Part shown: one piece after another, positions 1 through 7,224 of the stretch
Layout of the letters: the number at the start of each line of letters is the position of its first letter
Numbering within the stretch: the stretch's first letter is position 1
DNA from: Epsilonproteobacteria bacterium 4484_65
GTDB taxonomy: Bacteria; Campylobacterota; Campylobacteria; Campylobacterales; Sulfurovaceae
Direction of reading: 5' to 3'
DNA: 11,473 nucleotides
Assembly (NCBI GenBank): GCA_002085305.1
Contig: NATJ01000015.1
Span: forward strand, 1-11,473
Position numbers and translations under genes: made by a program
Notes under the pieces: generated by a model
What the model was told of the DNA's origin: nothing
What the model saw: the letters and a program-made list of their open reading frames with translations, nothing else
The model's database searches: none

Positions 1-1
1 A

Positions 2-874
2 CCCAAAAGCAAAGCAAAGATAGATCAGATTAAAGCTTATGTCGATACGAAACAGCGGGTCACCATTGTTGGGTCGGGGTTTATCGGGGTTGAAATTGGT
101 CTAGAGTTTGCCAAATCGGGAAAAGAAGTAACGATCATCGATGGTGCAGAGCATATACTTAATACCGCATTTGACGTAGAATTGGCAAGCCAGGCGGAAG
201 AGTTGGCAAAAAAAGTCGGTATGACACTGGAACTTGGAAATTATGTCGATTCTATTAAAGAAGAGAATGGTATCGTAACGGGGGTAGAGCTCTGTGGAGG
301 TAAAGTCATCAAAAGTGAAGTCGTTATCTTGGCAACAGGGTATAAACCTGAAACTGATCTGGCAAAAAAAGCAGGATTGAAACTTGCACGATATGGTGGT
401 ATATGGGTTGATGAGTATATGCGTACCCGAGATCATGATATCTTTGCAGTTGGTGATTGTGCGGCAAGGCGTGATTTCATTACCCGTGAACCCTCCAAAG
501 TGATGCTTGCATCTACATCGGTTGCTGAAGCACGAGCAGCCGGTAGTTCGCTTTACAAAATTAAGTATATCAAAGGCTTTAATGGTACGATAGCCATCTT
601 TTCAACGGTGATTATGGAGAGAGCCTTTGCATCCGCAGGTGTTACAGAAGTACAGGCTAAGATGCAGAATCTCGATATTGTTACAGGAACATTTGAAGGG
701 ATGAACCGCCATCCGGCTACAATCCCTGATGCTGTAAAACAATCTGTAAAACTCATCGCTATGAATCACAGTGGAAGGATTATCGGAGGTCAGATCGTTG
801 GTGGACCGGAAGTGGGAGAGCTGATTTCTATGGAAGAGATCCTTAAAATAAGAGGTAGTTGCGGGAATGAATAA
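2..874 (+). CDS. FAD/NAD(P)-dependent disulfide-reductase-family oxidoreductase, C-terminal part (5' end outside window)
   Basis: The reading frame is open from the window edge and gives 290 residues, so the true start lies upstream. An internal TTG at 182 is not the start, because homologous sequence continues before it. In-window residues 24-29 (GSGFIG) are the NAD(P)H-binding Rossmann glycines. ATGYKPE (111-117) and the DIFAVGDCA stretch (about 145-153) are the late FAD-contacting motifs of this superfamily. The last ~120 residues fit the pyridine-nucleotide-disulfide dimerisation domain, and no rhodanese domain follows. The family includes NADH oxidases, CoA-disulfide and CoA-persulfide reductases. 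The active-site cysteine that would separate these lies upstream of the window, so the substrate cannot be named. The 3' end overlaps cmoA by 8 bp, suggesting co-transcription. The superfamily call is firm; the specific reaction is unknown. Confidence 0.88.
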   Translation, partial: PKSKAKIDQIKAYVDTKQRVTIVGSGFIGVEIGLEFAKSGKEVTIIDGAEHILNTAFDVELASQAEELAKKVGMTLELGNYVDSIKEENGIVTGVELCGGKVIKSEVVILATGYKPETDLAKKAGLKLARYGGIWVDEYMRTRDHDIFAVGDCAARRDFITREPSKVMLASTSVAEARAAGSSLYKIKYIKGFNGTIAIFSTVIMERAFASAGVTEVQAKMQNLDIVTGTFEGMNRHPATIPDAVKQSVKLIAMNHSGRIIGGQIVGGPEVGELISMEEILKIRGSCGNE

Positions 875-1577
875 AGATAATGTATTTAGTAAAAAAATAG
901 AAAAGAAATTTGAGTTCGATGAAGCGGTGGCTTCAGTTTTTGATGATATGCTTAGCCGTTCTGTGCCTTTTTACGATGAGGTTCGAAAATTGGTAATCTC
1001 GCTTATCTTAGCAGAACAAGAAGAGGGAAAGAAAGTACTTGATCTTGGCTCTTCTACGGCAAAATTTCTACTTGATCTGCATAGTAAGATGGATACAAAG
1101 ATGCAACTGAAAGGCTTAGATAACTCTCAGGCTATGCTAGATAGAGCAGAGCAGAAGTGTCAGGCTTTTGGTGCAGATATAACACTGGAATTTGCAGATA
1201 TGCTTACCTATAATTATGAGAATGAAGATGTGGTGGTTGCCAACTATACCCTACAGTTTATCCGCCCCATGCAACGTTTGGAACTGGTACAGAAGATTTA
1301 TGATGGGATGAATGATGAAGGAGTATTTATCTTCTCTGAGAAAGTTGTTTTTGATGACAAGAAGCTTGATAAACAGATGATAGACATCTATTATGAGTAT
1401 AAAAAAGGGCAGGGCTATAGTGAATATGAAATAACACAAAAGAGAGAAGCCTTAGAAAATGTACTCATCCCTTTTACTATAAAAGAAAATATACAGATGT
1501 GTAAAGATGCCGGTTTTAAAAATGTTGAGACTGTTTTTCAATGGGCAAACTTTGTGACTTTTGTTATCAAAAAGTAA
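867..1577 (+). CDS. cmoA: Carboxy-S-adenosyl-L-methionine synthase CmoA
   Basis: CmoA converts S-adenosylmethionine plus prephenate into carboxy-SAM, the carboxymethyl donor used by CmoB to make 5-oxyacetyluridine (cmo5U) at tRNA position 34. The 236-residue product is close to the E. coli length of 247. It has a class I methyltransferase fold: motif I LDLGSS at 58-63, acidic strand end LDNSQAM at 84-90, and a NYTLQFIRP block near 126-134. The C-terminal SEKVVFDD (157-164), [11 protein letters not shown] (183-193) and ENVL (197-200) match my recollection of E. coli CmoA closely. Arg193 aligns with the arginine that binds the carboxylate of carboxy-SAM. The ATG overlaps the end of the upstream oxidoreductase, with a GAGG about 11 nt before it. 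No cmoB is in the window. A generic SAM methyltransferase is the alternative, but the CmoA-specific blocks make it unlikely. Confidence 0.9.
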   Translation: MNKDNVFSKKIEKKFEFDEAVASVFDDMLSRSVPFYDEVRKLVISLILAEQEEGKKVLDLGSSTAKFLLDLHSKMDTKMQLKGLDNSQAMLDRAEQKCQAFGADITLEFADMLTYNYENEDVVVANYTLQFIRPMQRLELVQKIYDGMNDEGVFIFSEKVVFDDKKLDKQMIDIYYEYKKGQGYSEYEITQKREALENVLIPFTIKENIQMCKDAGFKNVETVFQWANFVTFVIKK

Positions 1578-1629
1578 CTTTATTATAGTATAGCCCTAAA
1601 ACACGGGTTGCATTCTTTAATATGAGTTA

Positions 1630-1653
1630 TTCACAGCTTATTCACCATGTGAA
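1630..1653. repeat. Short inverted repeat TTCACA-N12-TGTGAA in the cmoA-DAHP synthase gap
   Basis: TTCACA at 1630-1635 is matched by its complement TGTGAA at 1648-1653, and a further TTCAC direct repeat lies at 1641. The site is about 100 bp upstream of the predicted DAHP synthase promoter. It could be a regulator site or part of the end of the cmoA transcript. With 6-bp arms in AT-rich DNA, chance is quite possible. The rest of the 1578-1805 gap holds A/T tracts (for example the palindrome AAAATATTTT at 1690-1699) and no coding sequence that I can support. Confidence 0.25.
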
Positions 1654-1752
1654 AATACATATTTATTCTTAAATTTACCTCAAAATATGAAAATATTTTA
1701 AATATTTTTTATCATATATCTATTATCCATATTCTTTTCATACGTTTTAAGA

Positions 1753-1758
1753 TATAAT
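1753..1758 (+). promoter_or_regulatory. Predicted sigma-70 -10 box of the DAHP synthase gene
   Basis: A perfect TATAAT lies 47 bp before the ATG and is preceded by TTTTAAGA and long T/A-rich tracts. Campylobacterota housekeeping promoters typically show this: a good -10 with periodic T-rich DNA instead of a clear -35. No convincing TTGACA-like box is seen 16-18 bp upstream. The expected transcript start is near 1765, giving a leader of about 40 nt. Confidence 0.6.
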
Positions 1759-1794
1759 CTTGTCATTAATTTTCGGGCAACATATAAGCCCACT

Positions 1795-1800
1795 AAGGAT
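1795..1800 (+). promoter_or_regulatory. Ribosome binding site of DAHP synthase (AAGGAT)
   Basis: AAGGAT ends 5 nt before the ATG at 1806. It supports that start, which also gives the [11 protein letters not shown]-terminus typical of class II DAHP synthases. Confidence 0.65.
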
Positions 1801-1805
1801 GTACC

Positions 1806-3152
1806 ATGAAATGGACACCAAGTAGCTGGAGAAATTTTCCTATAAAGCAACAACCAACATACCAAGATCAAGAGCTTCTTGAAAAAGTTGAAGGGGAGTT
1901 AAGCTCATTCCCACCACTTATTTTTGCCGGAGAAGCAAGAAACCTTAAAGAGAAGTTAGCCAAAGCCGGACGCGGTGAAGCTTTTTTACTTCAAGGCGGA
2001 GACTGTGCTGAGAGTTTTTCTGATTTCAATTCAAACAATATCAAAAATCTTTTTAAACTCATGCTGCAAATGAATATGATATTGATGTATTCAACGGGTA
2101 AACCTGTTGTAAAAGTAGGGCGTATAGCAGGACAGTTTGCAAAACCAAGATCTTCGGATTTTGAAGAAATAAACGGTGTTAAGTTACCAAGTTACCGTGG
2201 AGATATCATTAATGGTATAGAGTTTACGGAAGAAGCAAGAGTTCCGAATCCTTATAATATGCTCAAAGCCTATAATCAATCAGCAGCAACACTTAACCTC
2301 TTGCGTGCATTTTCAAGAGGCGGCTTGGCTGATCTCAATAAAGTACACCAGTGGAATCTTGACTTTATCAAAGACAATCCACTGGGTAAACGTTATGATG
2401 AATTGAGTGACAAGATTGACCATGCAATGAAATTTATGGCTGCCTGTGGCCTTAGCAGTGATAGCATGCCTCAACTTCATCAAACTACAATGTACACTTC
2501 ACATGAAGCATTGCTTTTGAACTATGAAGAATCACTGACAAGAAAAGATACAGAGACAGGTGAGTGGTATGACTGTTCAGCACATATGTTGTGGATAGGT
2601 GATAGAACAAGAGAGCTTACGGAAGCACATATTGAGTATTTTAGAGGGATCCAAAATCCTATTGGTTGTAAAGTGGGTCCAAGTATGGAAGAAGATGAGC
2701 TCATAGAGCTTATCGATGCACTTAATCCTGATAACGAAGAGGGCAGATTGAATCTTATTGTTCGTATGGGTGCGGATAAGATAAAAGAGTATTTCCCTAA
2801 GTTGCTTAAGCGTGTAAGAGATGAGGGAAGAAATGTTGTTTGGTCCTGTGACCCTATGCATGCAAATGTTGAAAAAAGTTCATCAGGGTATAAAACCAGA
2901 GATTTTAACAACATTCTCTTAGAAGTAGAACAGTTCTTTACTATTCATAAAGAGATGGGAACGATAGGTGCCGGTATTCATTTGGAGATGACAGGAAATG
3001 ATGTCACTGAGTGTACAGGGAGTACCTCTTCTCCTATTACCGCAGAAGGACTTCGTGATCGTTACCATACACAGTGCGACCCAAGACTTAATGCCAGCCA
3101 AGCTTTAGAGCTTTCATTTATGCTCTCTGATGTCATTACAGACAAAAAGTAA
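1806..3152 (+). CDS. Class II 3-deoxy-7-phosphoheptulonate (DAHP) synthase, AroAII type
   Basis: This enzyme condenses phosphoenolpyruvate with erythrose 4-phosphate to DAHP, the committed step of the shikimate pathway in the cytoplasm. At 448 residues it has the length of the plant/actinobacterial/Helicobacter class II family and is unrelated in sequence to E. coli AroF/G/H. The four metal ligands are visible: Cys67 in GGDCAE, His352 in DPMHAN, Glu394 in HLEMTG and Asp425 in CDPRLNA. Other signatures are [14 protein letters not shown] (103-116), the YRGDIING block (130-137) and GCKVGPS (287-293). The N-terminus is short, as in other bacterial class II enzymes. It has its own promoter and ribosome site and appears monocistronic. 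It converges on the histidine kinase gene with a 10-bp gap. The family call is very firm; feedback sensitivity cannot be read from sequence. Confidence 0.97.
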   Translation: MKWTPSSWRNFPIKQQPTYQDQELLEKVEGELSSFPPLIFAGEARNLKEKLAKAGRGEAFLLQGGDCAESFSDFNSNNIKNLFKLMLQMNMILMYSTGKPVVKVGRIAGQFAKPRSSDFEEINGVKLPSYRGDIINGIEFTEEARVPNPYNMLKAYNQSAATLNLLRAFSRGGLADLNKVHQWNLDFIKDNPLGKRYDELSDKIDHAMKFMAACGLSSDSMPQLHQTTMYTSHEALLLNYEESLTRKDTETGEWYDCSAHMLWIGDRTRELTEAHIEYFRGIQNPIGCKVGPSMEEDELIELIDALNPDNEEGRLNLIVRMGADKIKEYFPKLLKRVRDEGRNVVWSCDPMHANVEKSSSGYKTRDFNNILLEVEQFFTIHKEMGTIGAGIHLEMTGNDVTECTGSTSSPITAEGLRDRYHTQCDPRLNASQALELSFMLSDVITDKK

Positions 3153-3162
3153 GTTTTTCCAA

Positions 3163-4356
3163 CTAGCCTACCGTGAAGATATTTTTACTCTCTTCATGTT
3201 GGTAGCCTAACTCCATTTGATGAATATCCAAAATACTCTTTACAATATAAAGTCCTAAACCCAAACCTTTTTTAGAAGTATGGAAAGGTTTGAAATAGTT
3301 TTCTAACGGCTCTGTAAGCGCTTCTCCCCTGTTGATTATTTCTAGTCTGTTTTCATCTATAACAACAGTGATATGCTTATCTATACTATATTTAATACCA
3401 TTGTCAAGTAAGTTTTTAATGACGAGGGTAAAAAGTTCAAAATCAACATCCAGGATATAATCCTCTTTGATCTCTGTAGTGATAAGATGCTTTGGATTTT
3501 CTATCATTAGCATATCAATACTGGCTTCGAGTAAGTCACTCATTTTATAAGGTTTGATGGTAAGTTCAAAGTTTTTAGAAGTGATCTTCTCAATTTTGGC
3601 AAATTCATCTATGAGAAGATTGAGTCTCTCAAAGATACTGTGCATACGTGCTTTATTTTTCTCATCATGGAGCATTTCACTGACCAAACGTCCTTTGGCA
3701 ATAGGTGTTTTAAGTTCATGCATAATGGCACGTAAAAAGAGTTGACGTGATTGAAGTAGTTCCCGTATCATGGTAACAGCATGATCAAACTCATTAGCAA
3801 CCTCTGCTATTTCATCCTGGTTATTACTTTTACACTCTATATCAAGATTTCCTTGCGAGAATGTTTGTATCTTATCTTTGAGTTCAGATAATGGTTTTAA
3901 ACTTTTTATGATCCAGAGATAAAGAAGAATGATCAAGAGAAAAACAATTGTAAATACCATAACACGCTTGAGTGGATACTGCATCTTATTTTTATTCTCA
4001 AGTATGAGTTTAAATCTATCATTGTTGATAATGATGATTCGTTTTAAATGGTATGTATCAACTGCATAACGTTTGAGTTTTCCTTTGTCTTTAAAGTATC
4101 GTTCTATTTGAACTTTTTTACCTTTATCTGTAATAAGCGAGATATTTTGGGCATCCAGATAGGCTTGGTCTATCTCACCATGTTTAAGATAATACATATA
4201 AAGATAGTGTGACATAACTCTCTCTTGCGCTGCAGTATGCTCCTCAAATTTAGCATGGTCATATTTAATAGAAACAGTGAATAGTATAGCAAGTAGCAGC
4301 AGGATAATAGAGAAAACTAAATTGATCTTACTACGCAGGGATGTAAATCCTGTCAT
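3163..4356 (-). CDS. Membrane sensor histidine kinase, ArsS (acid-response) family
   Basis: This is the 397-residue sensor partner of the adjacent response regulator. Transmembrane helices at about 11-30 and 131-151 flank a ~100-residue periplasmic sensor region. HAMP follows (about 152-205), then the HisKA domain with phospho-acceptor His213 in RAIMHELKTPI, and an ATPase domain with N box NLLDNG (315-320), F box FKPFHT (355-360) and G2 box GLGLGL (364-369). The G1 box is degenerate (INRGEAL rather than DxGxG), as I recall for H. pylori ArsS, which also shares the SRQLFLRAIMHELKTPI block. The sensor region carries histidines 34, 40, 50, 59 and 103, compatible with pH sensing as in ArsS, but the signal is not proven. 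The ATG overlaps the regulator stop by 4 bp (ATGA), indicating translational coupling. Confidence 0.93.
   Translation of the reverse strand: MTGFTSLRSKINLVFSIILLLLAILFTVSIKYDHAKFEEHTAAQERVMSHYLYMYYLKHGEIDQAYLDAQNISLITDKGKKVQIERYFKDKGKLKRYAVDTYHLKRIIIINNDRFKLILENKNKMQYPLKRVMVFTIVFLLIILLYLWIIKSLKPLSELKDKIQTFSQGNLDIECKSNNQDEIAEVANEFDHAVTMIRELLQSRQLFLRAIMHELKTPIAKGRLVSEMLHDEKNKARMHSIFERLNLLIDEFAKIEKITSKNFELTIKPYKMSDLLEASIDMLMIENPKHLITTEIKEDYILDVDFELFTLVIKNLLDNGIKYSIDKHITVVIDENRLEIINRGEALTEPLENYFKPFHTSKKGLGLGLYIVKSILDIHQMELGYQHEESKNIFTVG
3168..3205. terminator. Interrupted hairpin at the convergent ends of the DAHP synthase and kinase genes
   Basis: CTACC-g-TGAAGA (3168-3179) is complementary to TCTTCA-tgtt-GGTAG (3191-3205), giving 11 base pairs around an 11-nt loop with one asymmetric internal bulge. 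It overlaps the last codons of the kinase gene and lies just beyond the DAHP synthase stop. Neither strand has a U-run immediately after the stem, so this is not a classic intrinsic terminator. On the minus strand a T5 appears only about 20 nt later. A weaker A5/T5 stem at 3144-3158 encloses the DAHP synthase stop codon. A role in ending or stabilising both messages is inferred. Confidence 0.3.
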
Positions 4357-5006
4357 ACGAGTTTATATCCTACACCACGTACTGCCTGAATGCGTTTATT
4401 ATCTCCTAGTTTGGTTCGTATTTTGGAGATGATCACATCAAGACTTTTCCCTTGTGAGTCTATACTCATGGTTCCTGATGTATTGATGATCTGTTCACGT
4501 GACTGAGTGATACCTTGATGTTTGACAAGCAAAGTGAGCACTTCAAATTCTGCAGGAGTTAAAGAGAGTGCCTCACCCTTAAAGTAGATCGTATCTCCTT
4601 TAAGTTCAAAATCACTCCTTGGCAATGAAGATTGATTTTCTTCTCCCTTCTTTAATCTATTTAAAATAGACATAATACGTGCATACATCTCTTTTGGATC
4701 ATAGGGTTTAGGTAAGTAGTCATAAGCACCTAATTCAAAACTTTTTACTTTGTCATTAATGTCACTGCGTGCGGAAGAAATGATGACAGGTATATTATAC
4801 TTACGTACAACTTCTTCACACACTTCAAGTCCATCCATACCTGGAAGAGTAAGATCAAGGATCATAAGATCATACTTCTTTACTCCGGCACTGAGTCCCA
4901 AATAAGGGTCTTCATAATTGGTTATTTTAATGTCAAATTGGGAAAGGTATTCCGTTAAAAGTTCTGCAAATTCCGGATCATCTTCGATCATTAGAATATT
5001 TATCAT
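4353..5006 (-). CDS. OmpR/PhoB-family response regulator, ArsR (acid-response) type
   Basis: This is a 217-residue DNA-binding regulator. The receiver domain (1-115) has acidic pocket residues Asp9/Asp10 (IEDD), phospho-acceptor Asp51 in LDLTLPGMDG, Ser77/Ser78 at the conserved Thr/Ser switch, and Lys100 in YLPKPYDP. The winged-helix domain (about 125-217) ends in the standard RGVGYKL motif and has the LTPAEFEVL entry helix. The receiver resembles H. pylori ArsR (HP0166) over long stretches such as GLSA, DLTLP, DGLEVC, IIISSARSD and LPKPYDPKE. It is not the unrelated arsenic repressor ArsR. An SD (AGAAGG) lies 6 nt upstream of the ATG, and the 73-bp upstream gap holds two dyads that could be autoregulatory sites. 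The kinase follows by a 4-bp overlap. Its targets are unknown. Confidence 0.95.
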   Translation of the reverse strand: MINILMIEDDPEFAELLTEYLSQFDIKITNYEDPYLGLSAGVKKYDLMILDLTLPGMDGLEVCEEVVRKYNIPVIISSARSDINDKVKSFELGAYDYLPKPYDPKEMYARIMSILNRLKKGEENQSSLPRSDFELKGDTIYFKGEALSLTPAEFEVLTLLVKHQGITQSREQIINTSGTMSIDSQGKSLDVIISKIRTKLGDNKRIQAVRGVGYKLV

Positions 5007-5012
5007 TATCTG

Positions 5013-5018
5013 CCTTCT
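5013..5018 (-). promoter_or_regulatory. Ribosome binding site of the response regulator (AGAAGG)
   Basis: On the minus strand AGAAGG is followed by a 6-nt spacer and then the ATG at 5006. This is a strong site that fixes the start. Confidence 0.6.
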
Positions 5019-5021
5019 ATA

Positions 5022-5063
5022 TTTATAATTCTATTTTAGTCACTAAAGGTTAATTGAAGTCAA
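5022..5063 (-). promoter_or_regulatory. Candidate promoter region of the two-component operon
   Basis: On the minus strand TTGACT (5058-5063) is a good -35 match. Candidate -10 boxes are TAAAAT (5033-5038, 19-bp spacing), TAGAAT (5028-5033) and TATAAA (5022-5027). No single pair is ideal, so the exact transcript start is uncertain. A separate promoter here is plausible because this is the only sizeable gap between the SPOR gene and the kinase, but read-through from the cytochrome gene is also possible. Confidence 0.4.
5035..5047. repeat. 13-bp perfect palindrome TTTAGT-C-ACTAAA in the regulator promoter
   Basis: TTTAGT (5035-5040) and ACTAAA (5042-5047) are exact complements around a single base. 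The site lies in the candidate promoter, just upstream of the regulator gene. A further ACTAAA half-site occurs at 5079-5084 over the cytochrome stop codon. This looks like an operator for a dimeric regulator; binding is inferred. Confidence 0.4.
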
Positions 5064-5079
5064 ATAGATGGTTCAATTA
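5051..5079. repeat. 8-bp perfect inverted repeat TAATTGAA-N13-TTCAATTA
   Basis: TAATTGAA (5051-5058) is exactly complementary to TTCAATTA (5072-5079), with arm centres 21 bp apart, about two helical turns. The right arm abuts the cytochrome stop codon and the left arm flanks the TTGACT -35 candidate. The repeat could be an operator, or in RNA a weak hairpin after the cytochrome gene. No U-run follows, so an intrinsic terminator is unlikely. Confidence 0.45.
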
Positions 5080-6417
5080 CTAAAAACTTGTATTGGATAG
5101 TTCAAGTTTTTCCCACTCAAGTTTACCCCAGTTTTTAAGATCATCCTGCAGACTTTTTAATGTTTTGTCTTTGTGACAGGCATAACAGGCATTTGTTTCA
5201 GGCGGCATACCATACGCTTTAGTTTGTGCAGGGTAGGTGAAAGTAAACAGATGTGAACGTACTGTAAGAGGTGACTTGCCTGTATGTTTAGCTGTTTTAG
5301 GCATATGGCATTCTATACACAGTGAACCTTTAGAGTTAGCTTTATGTTGTGTATGGTCTTCAAGCCTGTCCTGGTGTGGCCCGATGATAGAACCAAAAGC
5401 GTGACATTTCATGCATGCATCATTTCCCTCAGGTTTTTTTGCTGTATTAGTTAGCTTATGTGGGTTATGACAGTTGATACAGGTGATCCCGTGTTTGTAC
5501 ATGCGGTCATGAATGTATTCATTTCCCTGCGTTCGGTTTTTCTTTGCTGCACCATTTGCCCAAAATTCTTTCGTCTCTTCTCCGGGTGAAAAAGGAGCAG
5601 GAAGTTTATAATTTATGAGGGGTTTCCCCGGTTCGTATCCATCCGGGTAATCTTTGGCATCCATCCAGAGATCTTTGCTTGTTGCATCTTGTGTTTCCAT
5701 ACGTTTGTCCCTATTGCGCATATGACACTGAAAGCAGACTTCATTGGTACGCATAGGGTCAGAGAGACTGGCCTTGAAGATGGCATTCTTAGGATCTTTT
5801 ACATGTTTACTTCCCGGACCATGACAACTCTCACAAGAGATGGAGAGCTCTTCTCGTTTTCCTGTAGACATATAGCCTGTAAAGTGACAACCGTCACAGG
5901 TAGTAGAGGTAGGAAATGATTTATTGTCATGAGGGTAAGCGTCTTTATACCAGTATTTATAGGGTTTAAAAGATTGCCATTTTTTGTTTTGACTGTTCCA
6001 CTGATAGTTTCCGAGTCTAAAATCTTCTTTACCATTGATCTGTGCCGGGATCATATAGCGTTGTTTAAATTTACTTCCTATAGTGTAGACTGCCTGGGCA
6101 AGGGTAAAATCAGCATCTTCAGGTAACTTGGTAAAATCAGCCACTACTACAGAAGGATCAGTTTTAATAGTTTGGATCATCTTGGCATGCATAGAATTTC
6201 CCCAGTCATGGTAGTTCTCTTCATGACACTCTTGACACTTCTTGGAACCTATAAAATGGGCATCCTTTTGAGACTCCGGCTGGAGGTCAAAGTTTAGTCC
6301 TATGCGGGTTTTGGTAAGCTGTGTATAGTAAGGGGTGATCTTGGGGAGGTTAAGCCAGATAATGATAGATAGAAGAAGGAGAATAAGTATAATAAATGTA
6401 AGAAACTTCTTCATCAT
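5080..6417 (-). CDS. Membrane-anchored octaheme c-type cytochrome of unassigned function
   Basis: This is a 445-residue periplasmic electron-transfer protein. One hydrophobic helix (about 4-23) with no clear cleavage site suggests an N-terminal anchor. Eight CXXCH heme motifs start at Cys61, 174, 195, 228, 313, 335, 367 and 411. The 113-residue interval between hemes 1 and 2 is Tyr/Trp-rich, and ECHEENYHDWGNSMHA (63-78) and CESCHGPGSKH (195-205) resemble the broad cytochrome c554-like multiheme families. At least ten further histidines (for example 54, 70, 77, 163, 205, 303, 320, 348, 378, 389) could supply distal ligands. There is no CXXCK motif, so the usual active site of NrfA nitrite reductase or octaheme tetrathionate reductase is missing. 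The gene starts 7 bp after aroE and precedes the two-component genes. Multiheme c-cytochrome identity is certain; the redox partner and substrate are unknown. Confidence 0.92.
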   Translation of the reverse strand: MMKKFLTFIILILLLLSIIIWLNLPKITPYYTQLTKTRIGLNFDLQPESQKDAHFIGSKKCQECHEENYHDWGNSMHAKMIQTIKTDPSVVVADFTKLPEDADFTLAQAVYTIGSKFKQRYMIPAQINGKEDFRLGNYQWNSQNKKWQSFKPYKYWYKDAYPHDNKSFPTSTTCDGCHFTGYMSTGKREELSISCESCHGPGSKHVKDPKNAIFKASLSDPMRTNEVCFQCHMRNRDKRMETQDATSKDLWMDAKDYPDGYEPGKPLINYKLPAPFSPGEETKEFWANGAAKKNRTQGNEYIHDRMYKHGITCINCHNPHKLTNTAKKPEGNDACMKCHAFGSIIGPHQDRLEDHTQHKANSKGSLCIECHMPKTAKHTGKSPLTVRSHLFTFTYPAQTKAYGMPPETNACYACHKDKTLKSLQDDLKNWGKLEWEKLELSNTSF

Positions 6418-6422
6418 CTTAG

Positions 6423-6426
6423 CCTT
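6423..6426 (-). promoter_or_regulatory. Ribosome binding site of the cytochrome gene, overlapping the aroE stop codon
   Basis: On the minus strand AAGG shares two bases with the aroE TAA stop and lies 5 nt before the first ATG of the ATGATG start. Ribosomes ending aroE would sit on this site, so translation of the two genes is probably coupled. Confidence 0.55.
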
Positions 6427-7222
6427 ATAACATAAATGCTTTTTTCATATGAGGTTCAATTTTATCAAAACTGTATTGATGGTTTGTAAAATGCTCAAAT
6501 GCAATGATCCCTTGGTAAAGCAGCATATCACTGCCATCTTTGGTGGGTTTACCATAGGTTTTTGCAAGCTTCAAAAAAGGTGTTTCTTTTCCGTAGATTA
6601 CATCAACACAGGCTTTTGCTGTCGGGATAACTTGTTCTAGTATCTCCAATGGTGCAGGGAGTGAGTCATCTTCAAGTCCTGCTGAAGTCATATTTATCAC
6701 TAAGTCATACTCTTTAGATATGAAGTTTTCAAAGGTATAAGTCTCAAAGCCATCTTCTTTGAACTTCTCCAGGCGACCTTCACTTCGATTAAGAAGTATC
6801 ACTTCATAGCCTTCATCTCTTAAGATACGGGAGGTAGATTGTGCTGTACCTCCCGCACCTAAAAAAAGTACAGTTTTAATATCTTTAAATTCAGAGATTG
6901 CTTTTAAAAATCCTGGTGCATCTGTATTGTACCCGTAGAGTTTTCCTTCTTTTTCCATTATGGTATTGACCGCACCTACCTTCTTGGCAAATGGGTCTAA
7001 CTCGTCACAGGCATTATAGGCATGTTCTTTATGTGGTACGGTAATATTGATACCTTTGAGCCCGAGATCAAAAAAAGTTTTTTTGAGAGTTGTACCATCT
7101 TCCAGTAAGTAACGTGTATAACAGCCATCAAACCCTAATCCCTGAAAGGAGAGGTTATGCATAAGAGGTGATTTTGAATGTGAAACAGGGTTTCCAAAGA
7201 TGGCAAAGAGTTGTTTGTACAT
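6425..7222 (-). CDS. aroE: Shikimate dehydrogenase AroE (NADP+)
   Basis: AroE reduces 3-dehydroshikimate to shikimate with NADPH in the cytoplasm. The 265-residue protein shows the family signatures in order: substrate loop GNPVSHSKSPLMHN (10-23), catalytic Lys65 in NITVPHK, Asn86 in GAVNT, catalytic Asp101 in GYNTD, the dinucleotide loop LGAGGTAQ (121-128), LNRS (144-147) in the position of the NADPH-selective NRT motif, INMTSAGL (176-183), and Gln237 in LLYQG near the C-terminus. The NRS segment favours AroE over YdiB-like relatives, though substrate range is not proven. The ATG is 2 bp after the trpE stop, and no strong ribosome site is visible (only AGAG), so translation probably depends on reinitiation from trpE. 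Confidence 0.96.
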   Translation of the reverse strand: MYKQLFAIFGNPVSHSKSPLMHNLSFQGLGFDGCYTRYLLEDGTTLKKTFFDLGLKGINITVPHKEHAYNACDELDPFAKKVGAVNTIMEKEGKLYGYNTDAPGFLKAISEFKDIKTVLFLGAGGTAQSTSRILRDEGYEVILLNRSEGRLEKFKEDGFETYTFENFISKEYDLVINMTSAGLEDDSLPAPLEILEQVIPTAKACVDVIYGKETPFLKLAKTYGKPTKDGSDMLLYQGIIAFEHFTNHQYSFDKIEPHMKKAFML

Positions 7223-7224
7223 CT

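Noticed and set aside
101..436. 111-codon minus-strand open frame
   Set aside because: It lies wholly opposite the conserved oxidoreductase frame, has an odd Phe/Cys-rich composition and no family resemblance.
1600..1625. Intrinsic terminator after cmoA (AGCCC near 1600 with GGGTT)
   Set aside because: The stem is at most 5 bp with a G-U pair and an 8-nt loop, followed only by a broken T tract; too weak to annotate.
2522..2914. 130-codon minus-strand open frame inside the DAHP synthase gene
   Set aside because: It is opposite a highly conserved enzyme frame, Ser/Leu-rich, with no domain; a shadow.
5080..6417. Octaheme tetrathionate reductase or nitrite reductase assignment
   Set aside because: All eight motifs are CXXCH; no CXXCK active-site heme motif is present, so naming a catalytic activity is not justified.
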